A stretch of 64,000 bases of DNA from UBA7446 sp965657545 (lineage in GTDB: Bacteria > Bacteroidota > Bacteroidia > Flavobacteriales > Flavobacteriaceae), in contig CBFHOG010000004.1 in assembly GCA_965657545.1 (NCBI GenBank), forward strand, positions 48,053-112,052, read 5' to 3'. Both the position numbers and the translations under genes were made by a program. Positions 26,397-35,061 of this stretch are shown one piece after another; positions within the stretch are counted from its first letter, which is position 1; the number at the start of each line of letters is the position of its first letter. The notes beneath the pieces are model-generated. The model saw only the letters and a program-made list of their open reading frames with translations, made no database searches and was not told the origin of the DNA.

Positions 26397-28040
26397 TTAT
26401 TGTTTTAGTTTCAAAGGTGCTTGTTTAATCCTAGGTATGGTTTGCATCGAAAAGGGCTCCAAATCAATTCCGTCAAAAAGATCTTCTTTTTTGTAGATGC
26501 GTTCATCTTCTCGCCAAGAAAAGCCCAGTAATTGACGCGTGTTTGCCGGGAGTTCCTCTGGCGGGTAAACTACTCCGTCGGGATTTGTAAAAAACGTAAC
26601 TTTATCAATGGCACTTTCTTCAAAAGTAAGCCTTAGAGCGCTGCAAATGGCCTTGTCAATTCCAATGAGATCTAATGTTTCATCGTCATATAAATAGTAA
26701 ACCATCTCTGTGTTTTGAATAACATCAACGGTTTCTAAACTTCGTCCCCTAAACTTTCCTTTCAGTTGTAAACCTTTGATTTGATTAAAATTGGCGGTGT
26801 CAAGTGTATCTTGTTCAACAACAAATGCATTGTTGTAGATTAATAGTGAATCCAAAACTTCCTTTTCCATATCTATGGTCAAATGAATTTCATCTCCAGT
26901 CATTTGGCTTTCCCCTGACCATAGTATAGGATTTCTTTCAGCGATTTCCTGTGGCGTTAAAAACTGCAATTCTTTGTCGCCCATGGGGCGTCTAATGAGT
27001 CTGGCACGCCCATTTTGTTGATTGAAATGAATGGAGTCTGTTTTTCCACTCAGATCTTCTTTAAAAATGCGTACATCGTGGAATCCACGAATAATTCTTT
27101 CTTCTGGAGGTCCTGTGGCTATGAGGGTGTCGGCATGAATAAATAGCGAGTCTTGCTCTACTAAATTAATAGCTACTGCTCTGTGGGTAACCATAGCGGA
27201 ATCTTTCGCCTTAAAAATTTGGCCGTAATTCCCAATAAGAAAAGTATTGTTTATGGTGTCTGTAATTCTGATGTTTTGTGTGGCAGCAGCATACTGTTTT
27301 GTGTCGTCAAAGTAAATGCTGTCACCAATGATATTACGATTGTCATAATCTACGGACGCCTCTTTTTTAAAGTATCCCAACTTGCGCTGGGTATCGTAAA
27401 ATCCGTTTTTACAACGTATCACATAATCTTGTCCCGTAATTGTTGTTTTTCCATAAAAAAAAGCGTGTTTAATATCTGTGTAAAAATCCATACGAGCAGA
27501 AGTTAACCTGAAGTCTGGGTTTGTAATAACAACTTGATTTTCAAACTGATACTTCTTGCTTTCCGAAATATAAGTTCCTCGTTTACTCGTAATGGTGGTT
27601 AGGCTGTCATATAACGTTCCGTTTGAGGGGTAATAGGCCTTATCAGCAATGCGATCAAAGTAAAGTGTATCTGTTTTGAGCAGCATCTCTTTGTTGTCGA
27701 GTACTACATTTTCTTTAGCAACGGCCAATTTACTTTTTCCATCATAGTTGACCAGTTTACTAGTCAGTACTAAACTATCCCCTTGCTCAATACGCACATT
27801 CCCAATCGCATTAAACCTATTCTCAGATTTATAAAAAAAAGCCTTATCGGACCATACATCCATACCTTGATGTACCAAATGCACCTGCTGGGTAGCACTT
27901 CTTGTCAAGATATTTGCACCTGGAAAATTATCTTGGTCAATTTTAAAAGACCCTGCTTTTCGTATTTCAATTTCTTGTTCTTGCGCACTTATTCCAAAGG
28001 ACAAAAGCAACAACAAGCAAGAGTAGAATACAGCTTTCAT
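26397..28040 (-). CDS. OstA-like protein (LptA/LptD N-terminal domain family)
   Basis: About 547 residues with a signal peptide (MKAVFYSCLLLLLSFGISAQ, cleavage after Ala-Gln region). Two to three OstA/LptA-type beta-taco stretches follow (NRFNAIGNVRIEQGDSL; KKYQFENQVVITNPDF; repeats of xxxDTLYFD and DSIYFDD). Known relatives bridge the periplasm for LPS transport or belong to LptD. A beta-barrel part is missing, so this is a periplasmic LptA-like bridge candidate rather than a full LptD. An ATG two codons upstream (28046) is also possible. Confidence 0.85.
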   Translation of the reverse strand: MKAVFYSCLLLLLSFGISAQEQEIEIRKAGSFKIDQDNFPGANILTRSATQQVHLVHQGMDVWSDKAFFYKSENRFNAIGNVRIEQGDSLVLTSKLVNYDGKSKLAVAKENVVLDNKEMLLKTDTLYFDRIADKAYYPSNGTLYDSLTTITSKRGTYISESKKYQFENQVVITNPDFRLTSARMDFYTDIKHAFFYGKTTITGQDYVIRCKNGFYDTQRKLGYFKKEASVDYDNRNIIGDSIYFDDTKQYAAATQNIRITDTINNTFLIGNYGQIFKAKDSAMVTHRAVAINLVEQDSLFIHADTLIATGPPEERIIRGFHDVRIFKEDLSGKTDSIHFNQQNGRARLIRRPMGDKELQFLTPQEIAERNPILWSGESQMTGDEIHLTIDMEKEVLDSLLIYNNAFVVEQDTLDTANFNQIKGLQLKGKFRGRSLETVDVIQNTEMVYYLYDDETLDLIGIDKAICSALRLTFEESAIDKVTFFTNPDGVVYPPEELPANTRQLLGFSWREDERIYKKEDLFDGIDLEPFSMQTIPRIKQAPLKLKQ

Positions 28041-28046
28041 GAACAT

Positions 28047-29330
28047 TTATTCAGAGGAGCGAAAAATGGTTTGAGTTCGATCTGGACCAACTGAAACGAT
28101 GCGTATTGGAGTTTGCACAAAATTTTCAATAAAAGCGACATACTCATTGAAAGTTTCTGGTAGTTCGTTTTCAGTTCGCATAGCTGTCAAATCTTCTTTC
28201 CACCCCTTTAGTGTAGTGTATTGTGGCGTTAGTTCGTCAGTATTTAATGAATAGGGGAGGTGTTGAATGGTTTCTCCTCTGTAGGTGTACGCTGTACATA
28301 CCTTAAGCGTATCAAATCCAGAAAGCACATCGCCTTTCATCATCATGAGTTGGGTAACTCCGTTAATTTCTACAGCATATTTTAAGGCCACCAAATCAAG
28401 CCAACCACAACGCCGTGCCCTTCCTGTAGTTGCGCCAAACTCATGTCCAACGCGGCCCATCGTTTCACCAGTTTCATCAAAAAGTTCTGTTGGAAAAGGT
28501 CCGCTCCCCACGCGAGTGGTGTAGGCTTTGAAAATCCCAAAAACCTCACCAATTCTATTTGGTGCTATGCCTAATCCAGTGCATGCTCCAGCGGCGGTAG
28601 TGTTAGAAGAAGTTACAAAAGGATAGGTACCAAAATCAATATCCAACAGTGACCCTTGCGCACCCTCAGCCAAAATTGGTTGTTTGTTTTGTTGTGCAAT
28701 TCGGAGATATTCTTCGCTATCTACAAAAGAAACAGCCGATTTTAAATACGCTACTGCATCAAAGAATGCCTTCTCTAACTCATCGATAGAGAATTCCAAA
28801 GAAACCTTCATGTTTTCAATCATGGCAAGATGTTTATCTCGCAATACAGCATATTTTTCTTTCCAGCTTGGAAGCTCAATATCTCCAATTCGGATACCGT
28901 TTCTGCCTGTTTTGTCCATGTAAGTTGGGCCAATTCCCTTAAGGGTTGATCCAATTTTAGCTTTTCCTTTCGCCATTTCTGAAGCGGCGTCCAATAAGCG
29001 ATGTGTTGGTAAAATCAGATGTGCCTTTCTAGATACTAGCAAGGATTCGTTGACATTGATATCAAAAGGTGCTAGGTTTTCTAGTTCTTGTTTAAAAATA
29101 ACGGGATCAATTACAACGCCGTTTCCAACTAAATTGGTCGCTTTTGGGTGGAAAATGCCCGAGGGAATCGTGTGTAAAACGTGCTTAATTCCTTCAAATT
29201 CTAGTGTGTGTCCTGCGTTTGGTCCGCCTTGAAAACGAGCAATAATGTCATACTTTTTTGTAAGTACATCTACTATTTTGCCCTTTCCTTCGTCGCCCCA
29301 CTGCAAGCCTAAGAGTAAGTCAATGGCCAT
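28047..29330 (-). CDS. purA: Adenylosuccinate synthetase
   Basis: GTP-dependent condensation of IMP and aspartate, first committed step to AMP. 427 residues. GLQWGDEGKGKIVD at the N-terminus (P-loop), GGPNAGHT near 35, QGSLLDIDFGTYPFVTSSNT near 223-242, and the late TTGRARRCGW. Separated by nine bases from the fur-type gene upstream, so likely co-transcribed. Its stop is one base from the reading region of the OstA-like gene. Confidence 0.98.
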   Translation of the reverse strand: MAIDLLLGLQWGDEGKGKIVDVLTKKYDIIARFQGGPNAGHTLEFEGIKHVLHTIPSGIFHPKATNLVGNGVVIDPVIFKQELENLAPFDINVNESLLVSRKAHLILPTHRLLDAASEMAKGKAKIGSTLKGIGPTYMDKTGRNGIRIGDIELPSWKEKYAVLRDKHLAMIENMKVSLEFSIDELEKAFFDAVAYLKSAVSFVDSEEYLRIAQQNKQPILAEGAQGSLLDIDFGTYPFVTSSNTTAAGACTGLGIAPNRIGEVFGIFKAYTTRVGSGPFPTELFDETGETMGRVGHEFGATTGRARRCGWLDLVALKYAVEINGVTQLMMMKGDVLSGFDTLKVCTAYTYRGETIQHLPYSLNTDELTPQYTTLKGWKEDLTAMRTENELPETFNEYVAFIENFVQTPIRIVSVGPDRTQTIFRSSE

Positions 29331-29339
29331 GAATGGTTT

Positions 29340-29780
29340 TTATTTAGTTGATTTTTTTTTAGTGCCGTAAAAATACAAGGAGTGTGCGTGTATATCAATA
29401 TTAAAAACGTCTTCAATGGTTTGTTTTATTGCTTGAATACGAGGGTCGCAAAACTCTTTTACGTCACCAGTATCGGTTAGAATGACATGATCGTGTTGTT
29501 TGTCAAAATATGATTTTTCATACTGTGCGTGTTGCAACCCAAATTGATGTTTGCGCACCAAACCACAAGCCAATAAAAGCTCAATGGTGTTGTAAAGCGT
29601 AGCACGACTTACACGATAATTTTTGTTCTTCATCTTTATGTATAGCGATTCGATATCAAAATGCTCATCACTCAAATATATTTCTTCTAGAATAGCAAAG
29701 CGTTCGGGTGTTTTTCGATGCCCGTTGCTATCCAAAAATTGAACAAAAACATGCTTGACTATTTCAAATTCGTTTTCCAT
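29340..29780 (-). CDS. Fur-family transcriptional regulator
   Basis: 146 residues: winged-helix N-terminal domain (RKTPERFAILEEI; recognition helix VSRATLYNTIELLLACGLV, about 54-72) and the C-terminal dimerisation/metal domain (KQHDHVILTDTGDVKEFCD). The usual CxxC structural-zinc pair is replaced by LTDT (about 107-110), so it lacks the classic Fur/PerR zinc site at that place. Regulated genes are unknown. Promoter predicted at 29798-29830, and position upstream of purA suggests it leads that operon. Confidence 0.9.
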   Translation of the reverse strand: MENEFEIVKHVFVQFLDSNGHRKTPERFAILEEIYLSDEHFDIESLYIKMKNKNYRVSRATLYNTIELLLACGLVRKHQFGLQHAQYEKSYFDKQHDHVILTDTGDVKEFCDPRIQAIKQTIEDVFNIDIHAHSLYFYGTKKKSTK

Positions 29781-29797
29781 ATAGATAAGACCAAATA

Positions 29798-29830
29798 CAA
29801 AGATACGTAACCGATTTTAATCCCGTACAA
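29798..29830 (-). promoter_or_regulatory. Promoter of the fur-purA operon
   Basis: Minus strand TTG (29828-29830), 22 bases, TATCTTTG (29798-29805, perfect TAnnTTTG). The box is 17 bases before the ATG of the Fur-family gene. The -33 overlaps the end of relA. Confidence 0.5.
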
Positions 29831-32018
29831 CTTTGTCGATTCCAGCTACTTTTTCTAGCTTATTAATGAGTACATAAAGCGTTGCAGCATGGCGCACATG
29901 GAGTTTGATGTCTCCTGTAAAGGTGCCGTTTTCAGTGTCAAAACGAATTTGTTTGATGTCAACGTTATGTGCATTAGAAATTAAATTCGTGACCTCATTA
30001 ACAAGTCCAAGTCGGTCTATTCCTGATAGACGTATGATTCCTGTAAAAAATCCTTTTGATGAATCAATCCACTTGGCGTTAACTATCCTATAACCATAGT
30101 TGGAGTGTAGGCTAATCGCATTAGGACATTCGTTTTTGTGCACTTTAATTCCATCATTAATAGATACAAAACCAAAAACCTCATCCCCTGCAATGGGGTT
30201 ACAACATGGGCTTAGTATATAATCGAGTGTTTCTTCATTTTTACCAAAAACCAACATGTCATAAAAAGAGGAAATCTCACTAATATTCACGTCTTTTTGT
30301 TTTGACTTGTCAGAGGGGCGACGCTTTAAAAACTGCCAAAATCGGCTGTTTTCCTCAGCAGCGAATTTTTTCAGCATTTTATTATCAATTGTTCCAATAC
30401 CTATGCGGTAATACAAATCCAAGCTGGTTTTGAGTTTGAAATATGTTACCATTGCATTGATAATGCGGTCATTAAATTTAAATTTCATTTGCCGCAACTT
30501 TCGCCTTAAAAGCTCCTTACCCTCTTCAGCAATTTCTCGTTCTTCAGATCTTAGCGCAGTTCTTATCGCGGAACGTGCTTTTGAAGTAATCACAAAGTCA
30601 AGCCAGCTGGAATTGGGCTTGGCCGTTTCTGAAGTAATGATTTCAACTTGGTCGCCGCTAGAGAGCGGTGAATTTAAGGGAACAATTTTTCCATTTATCC
30701 GGGCTCCTCTTGTTTTTTCGCCTACCTCACTGTGAATAGAAAAAGCAAAATCAATAGGTGTAGCCCCTTTGGGAAGAGATTTTAAATCTCCTTGTGGCGT
30801 AAAAACAAAAATTTCACTGGCATAAAGATTAAGTTTAAATTCTTTGACAAAATCAACGGCATCTGTGTCTTGTGATTCTAAAACTTCCCGAAGCCTATTA
30901 AGCCAAAGTTCCATGCCTCCTTCATCTTTATTTCCGTGCTTATATTTAAAATGTGCGGCATATCCTTTTTCGGCAATTTCGTGCATGCGTTCCGATCGAA
31001 TTTGAACTTCAATCCACTTGCCCTCTGGGCCAACAACAGTGATGTGCAATGCTTCGTAACCTGTAGATTTTGGTGAAGAAATCCAATCTCGAAGACGCGT
31101 GGGGTTGGGTTGATAATGATCGGTTACTATGGAATAAATTTTCCACGCCAAGAATTTTTCTTGTTTTGGAGTAGTCTTATAAATGATACGAACCGCAAAT
31201 CGATCAAAAACCTCATCAAATTTCTTATTCTTAAGCTGCATTTTCTTTCGTATCGAAAATATGCTCTTAAATCTTCCTTCCGTTTTGAATCGAATGCGCT
31301 CTTTTGTCAAATGACTTTGCAATTGTTCCGTGAAGTCATTGATGTAATCTACTTGTTCGTCTTCGCTTTCTTTTATTTTTTGTTCAATGGCAGTAAAAAC
31401 ATCTGGTTCTGTGTATTTAAGCGCCAAATCCTCGAGCTGTGTTTTTATATTGTACATCCCAATTCGATGCGCCAAAGGCGCATAGATATACAGCGTTTCT
31501 GAGGCAATACGCACTTGTTTTTCTTCTGGCATGAACTCCAGCGTCATCATATTGTGCAGTCGATCCCCAATTTTAATAAGTATAACCCGAACATCATCGT
31601 TCATGGTTAACAGCATCTTTTTGAAGTTTTCTGCTTGTACTGAAACGCGTTTGTCTTTACTTAACTTTGATATTTTAGTAAGCCCATCTACAATTTTAGC
31701 AACACTTTCACCGAACATAAGTTCAATGTCCGCTAGGGTTAATGATGTGTCTTCCACCACGTCGTGTAATAGTGCTGCTGCAATAGAAGTTGCTCCTAGC
31801 CCTATTTGGTCTGCAACTATTTGTGCTACCGCAATTGGATGTAAAATATAGGGTTCGCCGCTTTTTCTTCGTTGGTCTTTATGTGCATCTACGGCTGTTT
31901 CAAATGCCAACCGAATCAGTTTTTTGTCTGCTGCGGATAACGATAAATACGTGTTGCGGAGTAAGTTTTTATACTCTTGCGCAATACGTGCATTTTCGTT
32001 AATCTCTTTCGTTGTCAT
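29817..32018 (-). CDS. Bifunctional (p)ppGpp synthetase/hydrolase, RelA/SpoT family
   Basis: Stringent-response enzyme. 733 residues in the normal long order: HD hydrolase domain (HPIAVAQIVADQIG; LLHDVVEDT near 85; IKIGDRLHNM near 147), synthetase domain (GRFKSIFSIRKKM near 240; WISSPKSTGYEALH), TGS domain (VFTPQGDLKSLPKGATPIDFAF near 395), and a C-terminal ACT domain. The intact HD motif indicates that it hydrolyses as well as makes the alarmone. A short gap of 18 bases separates it from the methyltransferase gene. Confidence 0.95.
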   Translation of the reverse strand: MTTKEINENARIAQEYKNLLRNTYLSLSAADKKLIRLAFETAVDAHKDQRRKSGEPYILHPIAVAQIVADQIGLGATSIAAALLHDVVEDTSLTLADIELMFGESVAKIVDGLTKISKLSKDKRVSVQAENFKKMLLTMNDDVRVILIKIGDRLHNMMTLEFMPEEKQVRIASETLYIYAPLAHRIGMYNIKTQLEDLALKYTEPDVFTAIEQKIKESEDEQVDYINDFTEQLQSHLTKERIRFKTEGRFKSIFSIRKKMQLKNKKFDEVFDRFAVRIIYKTTPKQEKFLAWKIYSIVTDHYQPNPTRLRDWISSPKSTGYEALHITVVGPEGKWIEVQIRSERMHEIAEKGYAAHFKYKHGNKDEGGMELWLNRLREVLESQDTDAVDFVKEFKLNLYASEIFVFTPQGDLKSLPKGATPIDFAFSIHSEVGEKTRGARINGKIVPLNSPLSSGDQVEIITSETAKPNSSWLDFVITSKARSAIRTALRSEEREIAEEGKELLRRKLRQMKFKFNDRIINAMVTYFKLKTSLDLYYRIGIGTIDNKMLKKFAAEENSRFWQFLKRRPSDKSKQKDVNISEISSFYDMLVFGKNEETLDYILSPCCNPIAGDEVFGFVSINDGIKVHKNECPNAISLHSNYGYRIVNAKWIDSSKGFFTGIIRLSGIDRLGLVNEVTNLISNAHNVDIKQIRFDTENGTFTGDIKLHVRHAATLYVLINKLEKVAGIDKVVRD

Positions 32019-32036
32019 CTGTTAAAGATACAAAAA

Positions 32037-32837
32037 TTAGCAATTCCGTTGACGAATTGCTTCATAGGTTAAAATCGCAGTTGCAACGGAAACATTCAGT
32101 GAATCCACATTCCCTAACATGGGAATTTTTACCGCTGATATTTCTTCTTTACGCCAAAACTCACTTAAGCCTTTTGCTTCGCTACCCATTACAAATGCGA
32201 TTGGATTTTTATAGTCAGCCTGTGTGTAAATAATACTTTTTTGAAGTGATGCAGCATAGGGAATAACCTTGTTTTTGATAAGAAAATCCATTGCTTCTTC
32301 ATTGCTACACACAAAAATACGGGACGAAAAAAATCCGCCAACACTTGATCGTATCACATTTGGATTGTGAATATCGGTGTGCTCTTCTGTAATAATTATA
32401 GCATCTACGCTGGAGGCCTCAGCAGTTCTTAATATAGCGCCAAGATTGCCAGGTTTTTCAATGGATTCTAAAACAAGAATCAATGGGTTCTTGTTTTCTG
32501 GTTCCCAAGTTTTTAGCACATTGTTTTTTTGCTTTACAATTCCTACAACTCCTTCTGTGCTGTCCCGAACCACCATTTTTTGGTAAACATTTAACGAAAC
32601 CGAGGTTACACGTATGTTGTTTCCAAATTGTGTAATCCAATCTGTAAATGCTGTTTGTTCAAAAATTTCAGGACACCAAAAAATATCGGAAACAGTATAA
32701 TCCGACAATTGGGATAACTGTAATTCTCGCCTTCCTTCAACCACAAACTGTTTTTTTTCGGCTCGAACTTTAGCTTTTGATTGCAATAACATAAATGCTT
32801 TTATATCAGCATTCTGCGTACTTGAAATATGTTTCAT
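32037..32837 (-). CDS. SpoU/TrmH-family RNA 2'-O-methyltransferase
   Basis: About 266 residues from the ATG at 32837 (a GTG lies one codon earlier). N-terminal substrate-binding region (SKAKVRAEKKQFVVEGRREL) and the C-terminal SPOUT domain: LVLESIEKPGNLGAILRTAEASSVDAI (motif 1, near 130), VMGSEAKGLSEFW (motif 2), IPMLGNVDSLNVSVATAI (motif 3). Acts on tRNA or 23S rRNA; exact target unknown. Divergent from the LytTR regulator across about 50 bases. Confidence 0.92.
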   Translation of the reverse strand: MKHISSTQNADIKAFMLLQSKAKVRAEKKQFVVEGRRELQLSQLSDYTVSDIFWCPEIFEQTAFTDWITQFGNNIRVTSVSLNVYQKMVVRDSTEGVVGIVKQKNNVLKTWEPENKNPLILVLESIEKPGNLGAILRTAEASSVDAIIITEEHTDIHNPNVIRSSVGGFFSSRIFVCSNEEAMDFLIKNKVIPYAASLQKSIIYTQADYKNPIAFVMGSEAKGLSEFWRKEEISAVKIPMLGNVDSLNVSVATAILTYEAIRQRNC

Positions 32838-32892
32838 CACTATGCAATGATAATTATTAAAATTTTAAATTTATGTAACAAATTTTAGCACA

Positions 32893-33732
32893 ATGCAAAA
32901 AATTGTTATACTTTTAACCGCAAATAAAAAAACGAACCATATCTTGTTAACTGCAGTAATTGTCGACGATGAGGCACGCAATATCGCACTTTTCTCTTAT
33001 TACTTAGAGAAGTATTGCCCAAATATTAAGCTTGTCGCATCTTTTTTAAAAAAATCCAAAGCCATAGATTACCTATTGTCTAAAAAACCAGATATTTTAT
33101 TTTTAGATATTGTTCTTGATCACGGCAGTGGATTTGATATTTTAGATGAAATATGTTGTGATGATACACAGGTTGTTATGTGTACTGCACACGATGAATT
33201 TGCCCTTCGAGCCATTCGATATCAAGTAGTTGATTATATACTGAAGCCTATCGAAATACAAGACCTAATAGCAACAGTGGATAAAATTGATAAAAAACTA
33301 AAAAGTGCAAATGGCAAAAAAGTCTATGACGCTGAAGTACTCTCACAGTTTAACCTAGGTTCGCGAAATATTTCACAACGTTTTGCCCTTTCAGACAGGT
33401 TTTCCATTGATTTAATATCTGTGGAAGATATCATTTGCGTAGAAACGCATAAAGGCAAGGAGAAAACGGAAGTAGTGCTTAAAAGTCATGACAAAAATGA
33501 GTTTATAATTGCAAACGTTTCCATACAGGAAGCGGAGAAAAAATTGCAGTCTACCAAAACATTCTTTCGCGTTAGCCGTAGTACTTTGGTCTGTGTCACT
33601 GCCATTAAATCTATCTTGAGAAATGTGCAATATACCATCGTGCTGTCAAACGAAAAGCGAATTTTTATTTCTAGAAAGGGATACCGAGAATTGGTTGATT
33701 TTATTGAAAAAACTTTTGAAACCAAGGTTTAG
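32893..33732 (+). CDS. Response regulator, LytTR DNA-binding domain
   Basis: 279 residues: receiver domain (TAVIVDDEARNIALF; phospho-acceptor Asp in ILFLDIVLD; Thr/Lys switch residues in MCTAHDEF and YILKPI) and a C-terminal LytTR domain (about 165-275; FRVSRSTLVCVTAIKSI). No sensor kinase is beside it, so the partner is elsewhere. The first 17 residues are unusual for the family; a TTG at 32944 (MLTAVIVDDE) would give the normal start. Confidence 0.9.
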   Translation: MQKIVILLTANKKTNHILLTAVIVDDEARNIALFSYYLEKYCPNIKLVASFLKKSKAIDYLLSKKPDILFLDIVLDHGSGFDILDEICCDDTQVVMCTAHDEFALRAIRYQVVDYILKPIEIQDLIATVDKIDKKLKSANGKKVYDAEVLSQFNLGSRNISQRFALSDRFSIDLISVEDIICVETHKGKEKTEVVLKSHDKNEFIIANVSIQEAEKKLQSTKTFFRVSRSTLVCVTAIKSILRNVQYTIVLSNEKRIFISRKGYRELVDFIEKTFETKV

Positions 33733-33757
33733 CTTTTTTTATTGGCTTGGGCTTTAG

Positions 33758-33765
33758 TATTTTTG
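33758..33765 (+). promoter_or_regulatory. Ornithine aminotransferase -7 promoter box
   Basis: TATTTTTG, a perfect TAnnTTTG match, seven bases before the ATG at 33773. Very short leader predicted. No -33 TTG at standard spacing. Confidence 0.4.
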
Positions 33766-33772
33766 TGATATT

Positions 33773-35056
33773 ATGGCCACAGAAATCACACTTACAGACC
33801 AATTTATCGACCTCGAACACGAACACGGAGCGCATAATTATCATCCATTGCCCGTTGTTTTGGACAAAGGCGAGGGTGTTTATTTGTGGGATGTGGAAGG
33901 AAAGAAATACTTTGATTTTTTATCTGCCTATTCTGCTGTTAACCAGGGACATTGCCACCCTAAAATCGTACAAGCACTACATGATCAATCGCAGCAGCTT
34001 TGTTTGACATCCCGTGCTTTTCATAATAGCGCATTTGGTCCATTTGCTGCATTTATTACCTCGTATTTTGGTTTTGATAAAGTCTTACCCATGAATTCTG
34101 GAGCAGAGGCCGTTGAAACAGCCATTAAAATAGCTCGAAAATGGGGTGTGAAGAAAAAGGGGATACCACAAGAGCAAGCCCAAATTGTAGTTTGTCATGG
34201 TAATTTTCACGGCAGAACGACAACGATTATTTCTTTTTCCGACGATCAGGTCGCCAGAAAGGATTTTGGCCCTTATACTCCTGGATTTATTTCCATACCG
34301 CACAACGACACAAAAGCACTTGAATCGGTTTTTGCAGCAAATAAGAATATTGTTGGATTTCTTGTAGAGCCTATTCAAGGAGAAGCAGGAATTTTCACTC
34401 CCGATGAAAATTATTTACGAAATGTTCAGCAACTGTGTAATGATCACGAAGTACTTTTTATTGCCGATGAAATTCAAACTGGTATTGCCAGAACAGGTTC
34501 ATTGTTAGCAGTTTGCGGAAACTGTAACTGTGAGTCATCATGCTTGAGACAGCCGGATACATTTGCGGCTCCCGATATTTTGATCTTGGGTAAGGCAATT
34601 AGCGGGGGTGTTTATCCCGTTTCGGCAGTTTTAGCCAATCATGAAATTATGGATGTTATTCAGCCGGGAGAACACGGAAGTACGTTTGGTGGAAATCCCA
34701 TTGCGGCTGCAGTAGCAACTGCCGCGTTGAATGTAGTCAAAGACGAAAATCTTGCTCAAAACGCACGTAAACTCGGGCAGCTTTTTCGCAATGCCATGAA
34801 TGAATATATAAAAACCAGTGACATCGTTACCCTTGTCCGTGGAAAAGGACTTTTAAACGCCATTGTCATTAACGATTCCCCAGATAGCGATACCGCATGG
34901 AATATCTGTCTGGCGCTTAAAGAAAACGGCTTGCTGGCAAAGCCCACTCACGGAAACATTATCCGCTTTGCACCTCCGCTAATTATGTCTGAAGACGAAC
35001 TTTTCTCTTGTGTTGATATTATCATCAAAACATTGAGCACTTTTGAGCCAAACTAA
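33773..35056 (+). CDS. rocD: Ornithine aminotransferase
   Basis: Converts ornithine and 2-oxoglutarate to glutamate semialdehyde and glutamate. 427 residues. Motifs: NSGAEAVETAIKIARKW, FHGRTTTIISFS, LVEPIQGEAGI, ADEIQTGIARTGSLLAV and the PLP lysine in LGKAISGGVYPVSA. An unusual cysteine cluster CGNCNCESSC sits between the DE and PLP-lysine motifs (34513-34542), a possible metal site. Followed two bases later by the cysteine desulfurase gene, so likely one transcript. Confidence 0.93.
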   Translation: MATEITLTDQFIDLEHEHGAHNYHPLPVVLDKGEGVYLWDVEGKKYFDFLSAYSAVNQGHCHPKIVQALHDQSQQLCLTSRAFHNSAFGPFAAFITSYFGFDKVLPMNSGAEAVETAIKIARKWGVKKKGIPQEQAQIVVCHGNFHGRTTTIISFSDDQVARKDFGPYTPGFISIPHNDTKALESVFAANKNIVGFLVEPIQGEAGIFTPDENYLRNVQQLCNDHEVLFIADEIQTGIARTGSLLAVCGNCNCESSCLRQPDTFAAPDILILGKAISGGVYPVSAVLANHEIMDVIQPGEHGSTFGGNPIAAAVATAALNVVKDENLAQNARKLGQLFRNAMNEYIKTSDIVTLVRGKGLLNAIVINDSPDSDTAWNICLALKENGLLAKPTHGNIIRFAPPLIMSEDELFSCVDIIIKTLSTFEPN

Positions 35057-35061
35057 AAGTG

